From contig NC_079482.1 of assembly GCF_026230105.1 (NCBI RefSeq), positions 15,128,001-15,192,000 on the forward strand: a stretch of DNA of 64,000 bases. Reading direction: 5' to 3'. Source of the DNA: Diorhabda sublineata. Lineage: Eukaryota; Arthropoda; Insecta; Coleoptera; Chrysomelidae. A program made the translations under genes and the position numbers. Positions 1 through 10,937 of this stretch are shown in pieces. The notes beneath the pieces are model-generated. The model did not search any database. It saw nothing but the letters and a program-made list of their open reading frames with translations, and was not told the DNA's origin. Each line of letters starts with the position of its first letter. Positions within the stretch are counted from its first letter, which is position 1.

Positions 1-867
1 TTGAGACTTCATTCTTAATGTTATGGAAGGTTATTCTCACATAATCAATAGTTATTTGAGGGTATTGAAATTGTTCTATGATTATTATCATATATTGTTT
101 AGTTTCAAAATTATAACGAACAATAAGTTTTATCTTGATATTATTAAAGAACGCCAATGAATCTCCATGTTTTCTGCTTTAATATAGTTCGCATAGATTT
201 GAATGCCGTATACCAAAAAAGGCCTGAATTTCATATATATCACATAATAGCTTGGTCAAGTCTATCTATTATACTTATATAAGTTTCGATCTTGGGTCTG
301 AAAAGGTTCATTCAGAATCTGACAATGAGATATTTATAGGAAATTACTTCAGCCAAATATAAAATCATTCGATATGAATATAGCTCTTGACTATATATGT
401 TAGACAGTAATATCACGAAAACTCATCATTTGTATGAAAGCAAATAAAGAGATATACCATTTCCTGACAAATTATCAATTTTTTATTCAAATGGGTTTCG
501 CAAAGGAGAGTGTTTGGACGGAAGGAGTACTTTTCAGATGTTGACGACAATTTCACTATGTTGAATATATTATTAATTTCAGCCATGTTACTTATTCCAT
601 CATTCTACGTGAATCTGATATGTTCATTAGTACCAAAACTCATGTGAAAACTGCTTCATTGGTTGGATTGAATTAAGAATAACTTCAGTTGTTAATTTAA
701 CATTATTTTTCACGTGAAAGCACAAAATTAACGTAAATATTATACCGTGTTTTGTCCCCTGTAATGAATTATCAGTATTTCTCTACTTCAAAACGTTGGC
801 AAGATATATTTGAATCGAACGGGTATGCAATATTTTGCAAGAAAGATTACATAAGAAGGGTGGTACG
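1..867. other. Unassigned A+T-rich DNA
   Basis: No reading frame, repeat or motif in this stretch could be assigned. The last part (about 780-867) may be a decayed upstream piece of the adjoining mariner fragment, but I cannot read a conserved motif in it. Confidence 0.4.
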
Positions 868-1022
868 GTCTTGATGCGTCTTGCTCGCATTCAAAGTTAT
901 AACGAATATGTGAATAGGTACAAACGAAATCCAAATGAATTTTTTGGTCGGTATGTCACAGTAAATAAAATCTGAGTACACCAGTACACTCTAGAAATGG
1001 AAATACACTTTAAACAATAAAT
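868..1022 (+). pseudogene. Mariner transposase fragment (catalytic-core start)
   Basis: The frame starting at 868 reads an arginine- and lysine-rich stretch followed by NEFFGRYVTVNKI, a stop, then VHQYTLEMEI and FKQ. This matches the mariner segment around the first catalytic aspartate, usually written RRFVTVDETWIHHYTPE. Here the aspartate is Asn, and the Glu-Thr-Trp that follows has become Lys-Ile-stop, so the piece cannot be functional. A second stop replaces the usual Trp after FKQ. No N-terminal helix-turn-helix, C-terminal half or terminal repeats were recognised. The family follows from the spacing and order of the motif; the subfamily is not resolved. It would act as a cut-and-paste transposase in the nucleus if intact. 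Confidence 0.6.
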
Positions 1023-2462
1023 GGATGTTATTCTTATTGATTATCTAGAATTAATTCTTATTAAAAAACTGAAGAAAATAGTTCCGTAGAAAGCGATTTC
1101 AGTTTAATGAAACAATCGAGGATTATGTGGAATTTCCGAAATGTTATTTTTTGAATGGTTTGAAATAATTGGGAGTTAAGAGAAGATTGTTTTATTGACA
1201 TTAGAATTATTTTTTCGTCGAAGCACCCTCGTATTTAATGAATGAAACCAAATAGTTCAGTTAAATCAACCATGAAATAACTAATATCAGTATAATTATT
1301 CAGCTCTCTGTAGTTACAAAGTGGAAGACGTTTTTTAAATATTTTGCATTTCTGACACATTTTTTTAAAAAAGACTCAAAATGGTCATCACCGTGGAAAG
1401 GTAATAATCCAGTAGTCAAATCTTAAAAAACACAAATCTTTTATTGTACATCATATTTAAAAGTTCATTTGAAAACAGCTTCTCTGAATAAAATTTCTGT
1501 GTAAACTTCATTTGAACCAATTTTGTCAAGGTAGGAGATCATTAAATTGGTCCCCGAAAAAAATCATTTTTTTCAAATACTAAAAGAAATGTGAAACTTT
1601 CACTTGTTCCTGGAAAACATTTCCAGTTCGTGGAATTACAATCGAAATATATCTTTTTTGAATTATATCAGCTTAGCCAGTGAGTTTTTTGAAAATTCAT
1701 TGAGACGTTAATTTCACAGATGAAAAACCATTTCAATGTGGAAGCGACCTTCTGGAATTGAAATCGGAGTTTTCCCTTATATTATATGATTTTCCACTGT
1801 GAGCACTGAACAGATTTTTTTAACATTGCGGTGTTCCTCAATCGGACCTACATCGGAACAACTAATTCCAAAGAAATGTGATTTTAAACATTTGTTTGTT
1901 CTTGGAAATAGAAAATTGGTGGAAATCTTCTTGTGAGCTCTTTCAAAATACGTGCCATTTTGTTGTTGTGATTCATAGCTTAAATGAACTAGCTTCAAAT
2001 CATATTTTCAAGTTGAATTCATTCACAACGAGTTTCATATCAGTTCAAATATTTTTTCAACTTTATTTTTGTTAAAACGTGATAATTGATAGAGAAATAA
2101 AGATAGAGAGAGAGAGAGATGCTTCAGTGTCAAGAAGCTTGTAAAAACTGAAAAAAAAAACATAAAAATAAATGAAATAAATGAAGATAAAAATAAAATA
2201 AAATTTCAAGATACAAAAATGAGTAACAAAATGCCCTCAAATTAATGGGGAGTGCGGGAGAACATGATATTGATTTGATTTCAATTGGCGAGTGATTGTG
2301 AATTTTTTTGCAAGGTAAAATATTGAGCCCTCAACTAATTCTGAACGTGGAGTAGGCAGGTAACATTCCTAAGCGGCTAGCGGTGCAACGACCTTTTTGA
2401 AATTGGAGAATCGTGGTTAGGAATTAGGCAAATGGATTTAAAGATGAATAAGGAAGGAAGAG
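1023..2462. other. Unassigned A+T-rich DNA with simple sequence
   Basis: No gene is supported. A short (AG)n tract lies near 2104-2118 and an A-rich AAATA/AAATG-like low-complexity tract at about 2150-2215. Overlapping small ORFs on opposite strands near 1777-2075 have no recognisable content. Confidence 0.4.
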
Positions 2463-3105
2463 TCAGAATATTTTAAGGAATTCCCAGCAATCCCGGTTAT
2501 TTAGTAACAGTAAACATCTGACAGCTCTCTTTTGTAGTTTGAAGATTCGCATAAATTGAGTCGTACCACATGTACCCCAGAAGGGAAGGACATATCGGAG
2601 ATAAGGGTAAAATGAAGTGTTAAGGAGGTGGATACGCTCAGTTCTTTGAAAACTGATGTGATTCAAGGAATTATCCTCAACAAGCCCAAAGGATTTCACA
2701 GATTCAGCGACGTCAATGGTGGTGGTATGTAACGAAAATTACAGCAATGTATGTTCATATGATGAAACTTTAGTTTTAGAAACCTTAAGATAGAGAGGAT
2801 TAGAATCGCACCACGATTTAAGGGTGATTATGTCACTAGATATGGTCCTATGAAGTGCCCTGAGATCAGGGTTGCTCTAAGAGAAACCAATATCTTCTGC
2901 AAATAGACATATTTTACCACTGATGTCTAGAGAGGCGATGTCGTTTATAAACAGTAGAAACAAAGCACTGAGCCTTGGGGCACTCCACATTCTATTGGCT
3001 TGAAAGAAGATATCGTTGTATCAACCCTTACAAGCTGACTTCTGTTGGTAAGATATGACTTAAACCATGCGAGACGTGTTTTGGTTAACAATCGGATACA
3101 TGGTA
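2463..3105 (-). pseudogene. Non-LTR retrotransposon reverse transcriptase, CR1/Jockey-like, copy A
   Basis: Read on the minus strand, the sequence gives WFKSYLTNRSQLVRVDTT, then GVPQGSVL, then a degraded catalytic motif FAEDI in place of FADDT, and finally LPFWGTCGTTQF and FKLQKRAVRCLL. These are the ordered RT motifs and the typical C-terminal tail of CR1/Jockey-like elements. The frame shifts several times and there are stops, so this is a dead, 5'-truncated copy. It belongs to the same family as the plus-strand copy at about 39.62-40.78 kb: both contain the same 20-base stretch TAGACATCAGTGGTAAAATA and near-identical text on either side. In the family the protein would copy element RNA by target-primed reverse transcription. 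The exact clade is inferred, not proven. Confidence 0.75.
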
Positions 3106-4939
3106 AATAGAATCCAGATATGACAATTCCTGGACAGCGACAGTAACTGTATTAAAATTGTTATTTCTGATATAATAACAACAGTTTTCTTCGCATAATC
3201 AACTGCCGATTACTTAGAAACGCATATTTCAATATTTGTCAAATGTCGTTAGCGAAAACTAATTATTGACGAAAAAACCTACGACATGTAGCATTCTCAA
3301 AGCTTTTAAGCTTCAGACATGTAAAGTCTTATATTTTCAGTGAAAAATGTTTCAATAACTGTGTTGCGAAGTGCGATAAGGTGTTTAATGTTGAGCAAAT
3401 AAGTAGGTAGGTTTGTGATTAAATATACCAGCATTATAATACATTTCCTGTTTCTACGTTCATAAACCAGAAAACTAATAAAATGGGGGTGTACCATGAC
3501 TATACAATATTTTCTTGTTATCTCTGATATAGGACGCTTTGTCCAATGAGTGGAAGATTCAATAATACTTGGAAGCAGCCAAAACTGTTCCTCATTCAAT
3601 CGACTCCCGTCTAATAATCAACTCTCTACTGTCCAATACTATCGAGACGTAAATTTAATCGTTCCATATATTTTCAAAAGGTCTAAGCGGCGGCAATACG
3701 ATATGCACCAAATGATTTTTCCTTAGACATTTAAAAAAGATGGTTCTTAATGTAGATGTACAGTTGACAAAAATACTCGTAATGTCCCTAAATACCTATA
3801 TCCTAGAATTATCTAGAATGACGGATCCAGCATATAAAGAATCGTTTGGTTCAAGTACCTCCCAAATACCAAAATTATAGACAGCATATTCCTCATAAAG
3901 ATGATAATCATGCTTTTCTGTGTCACAATTGCTATGTAGATTGTGATGAATCTCTTGAATATGAAACACATAGCAAGAATGGAGAGCACTCGATATCTGA
4001 TGATATAAAGGAAGTTGCGAAAAGTACTGCGAAAAAAGTAGGATATATGAAGATAACAAAAAAACAAACCATAGGTAGAGAGGACAGTATGTGAACTTTT
4101 CGCATTTCATGAATAAGAGAAACATAAAATAACTCGTTTAAATCCTAAAACTACTAAACCGATCATCATGAAACTTTGTACACATATTCTTGGAGGATTA
4201 GGAGTAACACATGATACTTTTGATGAGAAAAAATAGTTTTTCCGAATCATCTGTCAAAAAATTTCAAAATGTAGCTTCTTCTACGTTATCTATCTTTCAA
4301 GTAATGGAGCTCCAACCCAGAGTACTGAATAGTAGTTGCACTGTACTGCCGACGGTTACGTCAATATCCAATCCAATTGGCTATAGTTCCAGCTGTTTGG
4401 AGTTTTTCTATATTTATTATTTTTTTCCGTTATTATACAGTGATTTTCAGTATGGAACACTTCAATTATCTCGAAAACGGCTTGTACGATTTTCAAGAAT
4501 TTTTGTGCGCAAGGGTCTTGAGATACGGCCGGTACTATAGTGGTATCTACATTGTTATCAGATCCTTTTCCTGAAAAATAATGAACTTTGTTATTTCGAA
4601 TCGATCACCCCATATATTTTGTGTTCTCAGAAATCCTTAAGAAATACTGATTATTTTTCATGTGATATTCTCTTTACCTAAATGCTATAATTTCGAAGTT
4701 ATAGCTACATTTATAGAATCTCCACCAAAATTAGAATAAATATTCTTTAATATTTTATGTGCTAATAGAAATTTCGTAACAAGGTCTAGTGTCAGTTTAA
4801 CAAAACTGGTGAAGTAAAATATTTATCGAAATCGCGGCGCAGAAAACCTATAACAACTGAAGACAAATCTTTAAATGTGCGTGGCTTAATAGAAGTAGAT
4901 CCACATTTGTGATATAGATAAATTTTAGAAAATATTCAG
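3106..4939. other. Mostly unassigned DNA
   Basis: No family was recognised apart from the small ORF listed at 3846-4094. The rest is A+T-rich with short ORFs on both strands that look random. Confidence 0.35.
3846..4094 (+). CDS. Unrecognised 82-residue ORF, possible exon or element fragment
   Basis: This frame opens at a TTG, so no true start codon is claimed, and it ends at a TGA after 82 codons. Unlike neighbouring chance ORFs it is not dominated by Ile, Phe, Tyr and Leu. It is rich in charged residues and has a Cys/His cluster, HAFLCHNCYVDCDESLEYETH, that could be a decayed metal-binding finger, followed by a lysine-rich tail. I do not recognise the family. A longer ORF overlaps it on the opposite strand, with a hydrophobic, chance-like composition. 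It may be a piece of a transposon ORF or an exon of an unknown gene. Nothing supports a specific function. Confidence 0.2.
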   Translation: MVQVPPKYQNYRQHIPHKDDNHAFLCHNCYVDCDESLEYETHSKNGEHSISDDIKEVAKSTAKKVGYMKITKKQTIGREDSM

Positions 4940-5270
4940 TAAAGGCGATTACATCATATACTCAAAATGTTGTCCATTTACTTCAATACAACATACTATG
5001 CGATTTTTTGAACTTCTGAATTCTTCTTATCTCTGTGGTAATCTTTTAATTCCTGATTATTGGCAGGTTTTTTTATTAACGATGTTTTTGAAGTGACCCC
5101 ACAAGAAATATTCTAAAGGATTCATGTCGGGTGATCGCGGGGGACATTCGATAAAACCACGTCTTCCAATTCATCTTCTGGGAAACACATTATTTGGATA
5201 TTGCCTTACCACACACGCATAGTGAGTTGGAGCACCATCTTGTTGCCAAATATTGTCGTTTGGGATATTG
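4940..5270 (-). pseudogene. DUF4817-type Tc1/mariner-like transposase, C-terminal half
   Basis: On the minus strand a single frame reads NIWQQDGAPTHYACVVRQYP, then VFPRR, a stop, IGRRGFIECPPRSPD, and MNPLEYFLWGHFKNIV. This is the second half of the DDE domain of the arthropod transposase group that usually carries an N-terminal DUF4817 helix-turn-helix. The Asp of QQDGAP is kept. The only break in about 70 codons is a stop where a conserved Trp (RWIGRRG) normally stands, so a one-base change (TGG to TGA) explains it. The region downstream, towards 4940, is a poorer match and runs into stops. No N-terminal half or terminal repeats were found. The related N-half at 20211-20953 is a separate insertion. 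Confidence 0.75.
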
Positions 5271-6839
5271 TTATTTTTGAAAAATATATAATAATGAAGT
5301 ATTCTTGAGTGTTATTGAAAATACTTTTCATGAATACAAAAAGTGGCCTCTAACAGGACAGAAACATCTGAAGATTTTTATCGAATCAGTTTCGTTAACT
5401 CAACTTTTTTCCTACTTCACTGACTGTTTGGGGATTTCGGTTAGGAAACGAATTTTTTATTGTAGCAGTCGTAGCCACATCTAAATGTAGCTATAACTTA
5501 TTTCATCATGGCATTTATGTATAGGAAACATCATTTATTCGTAAATTATCTTGTTGTAAATTGCGTGTGTGGTTTCATATGACATCTTCAACATAACATT
5601 TTCTTGATTTCGTAAAACTATATTTCCAAAAAGCAAATATCTCATCCTTCCACACCTAGACAGCATATAACAGGTGGATCAGTAAAAACTTTGAAATTCT
5701 AAAATCAAATACTTCTCTTCCACCGAGTGAGCCAAAATTAATAAGAATTCCAAATTTCATCTAAAAATATTAGAGCATGCTAGAGTAATCCATAATAGAA
5801 CCTTTAATTATATCACACTTCGCTCAAAAGGGTCACTTTTCAAAGAATGGATACAAAAGCTTTCGAGCGATAAAATTTTCGTCAAGCTTGTCGTCGTTTT
5901 AATTTTGGGTCAGACATTAATTATCATCTAAGTTAATAGTGAACTCATTGTCATTTAAGAGCAAATGTACTTCATGCCGCTTAAAACCAACAATATGTAA
6001 CCCTTTCAAAATAAAGATAGCCAATCTAAATGATGCAGGAAGCTTTTAGCACCTTATTACTTTTTTCAACCATCCATTAAACGTAAGTGCATGCTTTGTA
6101 TAATTACATGATAATCTGATCTGGTTTGACCCTATTTTGAATTCAGATTATGTGTTATCTACTGTAGTAATCTGCGATAGCTAAACTGTTTTGGACATGA
6201 CAATTTTCAATATTTAAGATTCAAAATTATCACATTGATAATCCACCTATGAAAAATACTAGATTTGAACTGAAACGTCTGTTTAATAATTTTCTAATAA
6301 CCTTCCAAATTATATGTTGAAATAAGATGTGCACAATGCATCCAATCAGTTTTGTTCGGTTTCTGTCAAAAAAACGACGAGGTGGATTGACCTATTAATT
6401 TCAAATATCAATAATACCAACCTTTTCCCAGAAGTTACGAATTTCAAATGCTTTTCTACTTTTATTTAATGAGGATATCTCCTTATAAATTAACATTGAT
6501 CACGAACTTTTTTTGTGTCAAATTGTTTGTTTAGATAAATGTAGGTTCGAAGAAATTATTAAAATAGAATAAATCGTTAAAAGTTCTCTAAATTCGATCT
6601 TAAGTAAAGAATGAGGACAAAGAAGGGAAATATGAGTTATTCTACATTCCTCTATTGAATGAAATTTTATTTCAGATGTATCATAGAGATCACATTGTCA
6701 GGGAAAATTATTTATTATTCTAATACTCCAAAACAGGATTAATTGTTACATTATATGTATCATAATCATTAAAACACTAATTATGAAGTAATCGAAGTAA
6801 TCTGAATCTGAATATGGGTTGACTATGTGAATAAGCTCT
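5271..6839. other. Unassigned A+T-rich DNA
   Basis: I looked here for the N-terminal half of the adjoining transposase, and for retroelement motifs, and recognised none. Confidence 0.4.
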
Positions 6840-7900
6840 ACCTTGCAGCGAATAAAAGCTCTCAGACAGCAAATTATGTACTGGTGGAAGCTGATAACGA
6901 AATTTACACGCCCTTAAAAGAAGTCATTGGAGAACATATTGTCATTGATATTGGATACAAATGAGGAGGAGTTCTTCCTGATGGGATTACAAGCCTAAAT
7001 AGGAGGGTTAGACATAACAACTCCTTTTAGGACTTCTCGGTGACCTTCTCAGAGCTCGGTTGTTGCACTTCAGTTGGAGAACCTCTTGACTATATTGAAC
7101 ACTGAGATCACGTGAAAGCAGGTCTACAGGATAAAAGACAAAAGAGAACTGGCATTGGAAAGCGGCGTTACAGCCACATTGCAGCCATATTAACAGCGAA
7201 TCCTTTAAAGAGTCCTTGAGAATTCAGCATCGCAGTGGTGAGTTATACTCAAAAGATTAGATGATGGTACGTACCTTTCACCAGGTTAATTCTGGGATGC
7301 TCTGGCATTGGGGTACTGCCACACGCATTTGACCCCCCTTAGAGTTGCGTGGGATGATGATCTGCTTTATGCCTTCAACTGAAAAAAATATGTAGTGGAA
7401 TTGTTGAGAGAAGAAGATATGACGGCGTTCGAAACGAGGCAGCTATGCTGACCGAAGCAGTGCTGTGATCGAACAAATGTTGGGTGAGACGGGGACGGCA
7501 TTGATTGCTGATACTCAGGTGAAAGGGCCCTGGAAAAGAGGAAGGCAAGCGTTTTTCGACAAATGCATTACCAATGCTGACGCTGCCAACTACTGTTCCC
7601 AGAATTTTCCTCATTACAGCTAATGCCGCTGCAAATTGGAAGCAAGCACGACCGATCTGCATAGGATCTTCGTGGATCATTCACCCATGTCTGTTTAGTG
7701 GATCGCATCACGCTTAATTTAGTGCATCTCGAAAGTGAAAGCTACTGCTTTCATTGTGAAGTGATGAAAGGCGTATTCGCAGGTGATGGGATGTGTTCAT
7801 ATACGTATTCTAATTGCGATACTGGAGGTTGTCTCTTTGCGATTTGAGGAGCCCGGTAAGGGTACTAGCACATGTGCTAGAAGGAGGTGCCATGTTCCAT
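6840..7900. other. GC-richer island of unknown identity
   Basis: This kilobase is visibly richer in G and C than everything around it, with GC-rich runs such as those at 7480-7660. Frames on both strands are interrupted by stops; the longest is a 101-codon minus-strand frame (7375-7680) with no recognised motif. Fragments such as NYVLVEADNEIYTPLKEVIG (plus, about 6870-6930) look coding-like but match nothing I know. It could be a decayed transposable element of different base composition, an old gene fragment or a processed pseudogene. No terminal repeats or poly(A) tail were found to mark its ends, so the boundaries are only approximate. Confidence 0.35.
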
Positions 7901-8009
7901 GGCTAGATGTTTAAAAAATATCCATATTATTTGGTATCTATTTTTCTTAATATTCTTGATTTAAGGTCTCTTCTGCTTCAAATTTATTTTTTTTTTAAAA
8001 TTTCTGGAA

Positions 8010-8860
8010 GACATAACAATTGATATTTCGATTTATTCAAGTCTTTATCAAAATATGATGATGGTATAGATCACTCACATCATGAACATAAGAAAAAATC
8101 AAAATAGAAATTTGGTCTGATAAGAAAAATGTATTTTCCTTTGGTCTTACATTTCAAATATGTAGCAATATTCAATTAAATTATTTGTAGTTTTATTAGT
8201 ATTTACAAATTAGAGCTATAAATACTTACCTTAATTTGCAGGTCTTTTTGATCTTATGAATCTGGACTATTTCTAAAAATTTGCTTTTTCGTGTATCAGA
8301 TTCTGTTCTAAGAAATTTTGGATCTTTATAATTGAATTCATTTTTTTTTTGTTATTTCATGCTTCGTTAATTTTTTCCTCGTATCGATGGCCTTTTTTCT
8401 AAATACTGAGATGTCTGCCCTATGTAGACAGTGTCACGATTAGTATAAGGCATTTGATATATAAAATTACTTCTTTTATATATCTTTTGTTTTTTGATGT
8501 TTTAGAGTTCCATCTAATTGAATATTTGGATAATGTATTATGGCCTTTACAACTCATACTAATAAATTATGTTGTACGATTTCGATTGTGAATTGAAGCT
8601 TTTTGTGATAAGAATTGAATTTTTTTATTTATGTTTTCAATTTGATTATTTGAGATAGTAATTCAGTCATCTATATAACGGAGAAAGAATGGAATATTTA
8701 TATTGTTTGCTTAGGACAGTTTCCTCGAAATCTTCCATTACTAAATGTGCTACGACACTTGAAATGGAAGCTCCCATAGTACACCCATAAATTTGTTTGT
8801 ATTTTTCATTTTCATATTTGAAGTATGTCGTTGTCTGAATTCTTAGTAAGTTCTCTTATG
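8010..8860 (-). pseudogene. Penelope-like element with RT and GIY-YIG remnants
   Basis: The minus strand reads YFKYENEKYKQIYGCTMGAS, then VVAHLVMEDFEETVL, which is the finger/palm start of a Penelope RT (usually IYKQxxGxPMGSPxSP...LADxxMExxE). After a frameshift it reads FLRYIDD at 8666-8680, the catalytic Y[IV]DD box, followed at once by a stop. About 230 bases further on, in the minus-strand direction, MPYTNRDTVYIGQTSQYLEK lies at about 8388-8450. This is the YxxxC...VYIGQT core of the GIY-YIG endonuclease that Penelope-like elements carry at the C-terminus; its usual Cys is Arg here. The gap between the RT box and the endonuclease is much shorter than in the family, so sequence is missing. 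Beyond the endonuclease the text near 8010-8050 (about AAGACTTGAATAAATCGAAA on the minus strand) resembles the DNA that follows the coding region in such elements. The copy is dead. Confidence 0.75.
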
Positions 8861-9408
8861 GTTTAATAATTTCATAATTTTTTCATTATATTTTTTTCTT
8901 ATTTCATTATAACAGTTTTATTAGATTTACCTGCTTCAAAAATTTTGTAAATTTTGATTGATAAATTCTTAGGTTTTAGTTATATTTTGAGGTTTGATAT
9001 TGCTATGTTGTTTGTTTTCCAATCTATTTTTATTTAAATATTGAAATATTTATCTGTTTTTCAAGAAATAGAGAGTATTTAGAAGAATAAATATTTAAAA
9101 GGTCTCAGAAATATGGAATTGAATATATTCATTAATTGTTATGTGCGGAGATTAGAACTAATCATAAAAATGAGAAAATACTACTGAGGATTGGACTTGG
9201 ACTCACAGTTTATATGTTGAATATTACAAATAAGCCAAGTTATATTTTCTGTCAACTATTATGGACAAATTGTAGGAAATTAAGGTTGGAGCAATCACTG
9301 GAATTTCTGTTCTACTATTCATTAGTTGTTAGGCTAGCCCACATTGTCTTATTTAATAGGTATTTTTACGTATTTTCAAGTTTCTTTAAGTTTCCAAAGT
9401 TGTGATTT
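8861..9408. other. Unassigned DNA upstream of the Penelope-like remnant
   Basis: It may hold a decayed N-terminal part of the Penelope-like ORF on the minus strand, but no motif is readable. A plus-strand frame of 89 codons at 9136-9405 is rich in Phe, Leu and Tyr and looks like chance. Confidence 0.3.
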
Positions 9409-9549
9409 TCTTATTTCGAATAAATGAGGATTCTTCCAATCTTTGCGAAACATTTCTCGGATTTCTGGTTTTTGTTTTCCTTATATTAAGTAAATGAGGA
9501 TTCCCTTAGCCTAAGCGGAACATTTCTCGTATTTCTGAGTTTTGTTTTT
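9409..9549. repeat. Two-copy tandem repeat, 70-bp period
   Basis: Two adjacent units of 70 bases share TAAATGAGGATTC (at 9421 and 9491), CATTTCTCG (9451 and 9521) and the T-rich ends. The units differ at perhaps a fifth of positions, so the duplication is old. No coding role is seen. Confidence 0.7.
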
Positions 9550-9778
9550 AAATTAGAATTCTTTTACTTTATACTCGCCAACAATTGTTGTTTATCTTAT
9601 AAGGTTGACGTTCCTACCGATTTCATATTTTCTTTGTTAGTTGAAATTTCCATTTTCCATGTTCGAAAACTTCTCGTCTAACAATTCACGAAATAACACA
9701 CAGTATTGATAGGTGAAAATGTTTCATTACTGTTTCATTTCACTTATTTTTTATGATAAACTCCCACCAACTAAGAGA
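9550..9778. other. Unassigned A+T-rich DNA
   Basis: Nothing recognised between the tandem repeat and the first readable part of the retroelement downstream. Confidence 0.35.
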
Positions 9779-10937
9779 AATATAAAATTTCAAGAAACAT
9801 CAACAAAAGATGATAATGAATCAAAGAATATCTTCTGAGGACAAACAACAGGGTTTTAGAAGTGGGAGATCATGTACAGACACAACATTTGTAACTAGAC
9901 AAATCACTCTAGAATATAATAGACCGGCGTTCATTTGCTTAATAGACTTGACAAAAGCTTTGACAGAGTTATATTAAAAGATGTGGTCCACCTTTTATAC
10001 AAGAGACAAATACCGATAGACATTATCAAAACAATTGAAGACATATATAAGGATAACAAAATACAGGCCTGAATAGACGGACAACTTACAGAGGAAATAA
10101 ACATAGGCACGGGCATAAGACAGGAGATTCCTTAAGCTCCCTACTCTCCAATCTCATAATGGATGAAATAATAAAGGCAGTGAAAAGGAGAAAAGGTTAT
10201 AAGATGGGAAATAGAGAAATAAAAATTCTCTGCTATACAGATGATGCTATCGTCATAGCAGAAAGTGAAGACGTCCACAAGCTTAATATAGTAGCAAAGA
10301 ATCTCATCCCAAAAAACAAAAACTCTGGTCGTTAACAAAGAACCAATTAGATGTGGTATAGAAATTGACGGTACCAGCATTGAACAGATTATGGAAACTA
10401 ACTACTTAGGCATCACACTATCAAGCTATGTAGATGCAGAAGTAACAAAACAAATACAGAAAGCCAGCAGAGCATCGGGAGGCCTCAATAATACTATATG
10501 GAGAAACAAACATATAAGAACGAAAACTAAGACTAGAATTTATAAAGTTGTTATAAGACCAATAATGACATACACAGCAGAAACGTGGCCGGATACGTCC
10601 AAAACACAGAGAATTCTGGAAACAGCTGAGATGAGAAAATTGAGGAGAACCACGGGGAACACACTGAGAGATCGAGTAAGTAGCGACTACATTAGAACAA
10701 TATGTAATGTGGAGAAGATTAACGAGTGGTTATTGAACAAAAAAACGATGGAACAACTATATAAGTAGAATGACAGATGATAGGGTAGTAAAGATCGCAA
10801 GAGACACATCGCCGGCCGGGAGGAGATGTGTCAGTCGACCCCGGAAAAGATGGAGCAGTAATATAACCTAAACGCACAACAAAAGAAAGAAACAGGCAGA
10901 ATTGCCTATAGAAAAGATAGAAGAAGAAGAAGATCAA
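9779..10937 (+). pseudogene. RTE-like non-LTR retrotransposon, 5'-truncated, RT to 3' tail
   Basis: The plus strand reads RT motifs in order: QQGFRSGRSCTDTTF (from about 9848), LIDLTKAFDRV, then the catalytic box ILCYTDDAIVIAES, and NYLGITLSSYVDAEVTKQIQ at 10391 onward. Next come IRPIMTYTAETWP and the tail RVVKIARDTSPAGRR and RPRKRWSSN, ending at a TAA at 10869-10871. The best single frame is 10391-10768. A shift near 10755 moves the reading to the tail, and there are at least three more breaks upstream. The 3' end carries (GAA)n at about 10919-10933, as expected for the short-repeat tails of this group. The endonuclease domain is missing, which fits the 5' truncation usual for target-primed reverse transcription. 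The element is clearly non-LTR; the RTE assignment is by similarity of the C-terminal text. Confidence 0.85.
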
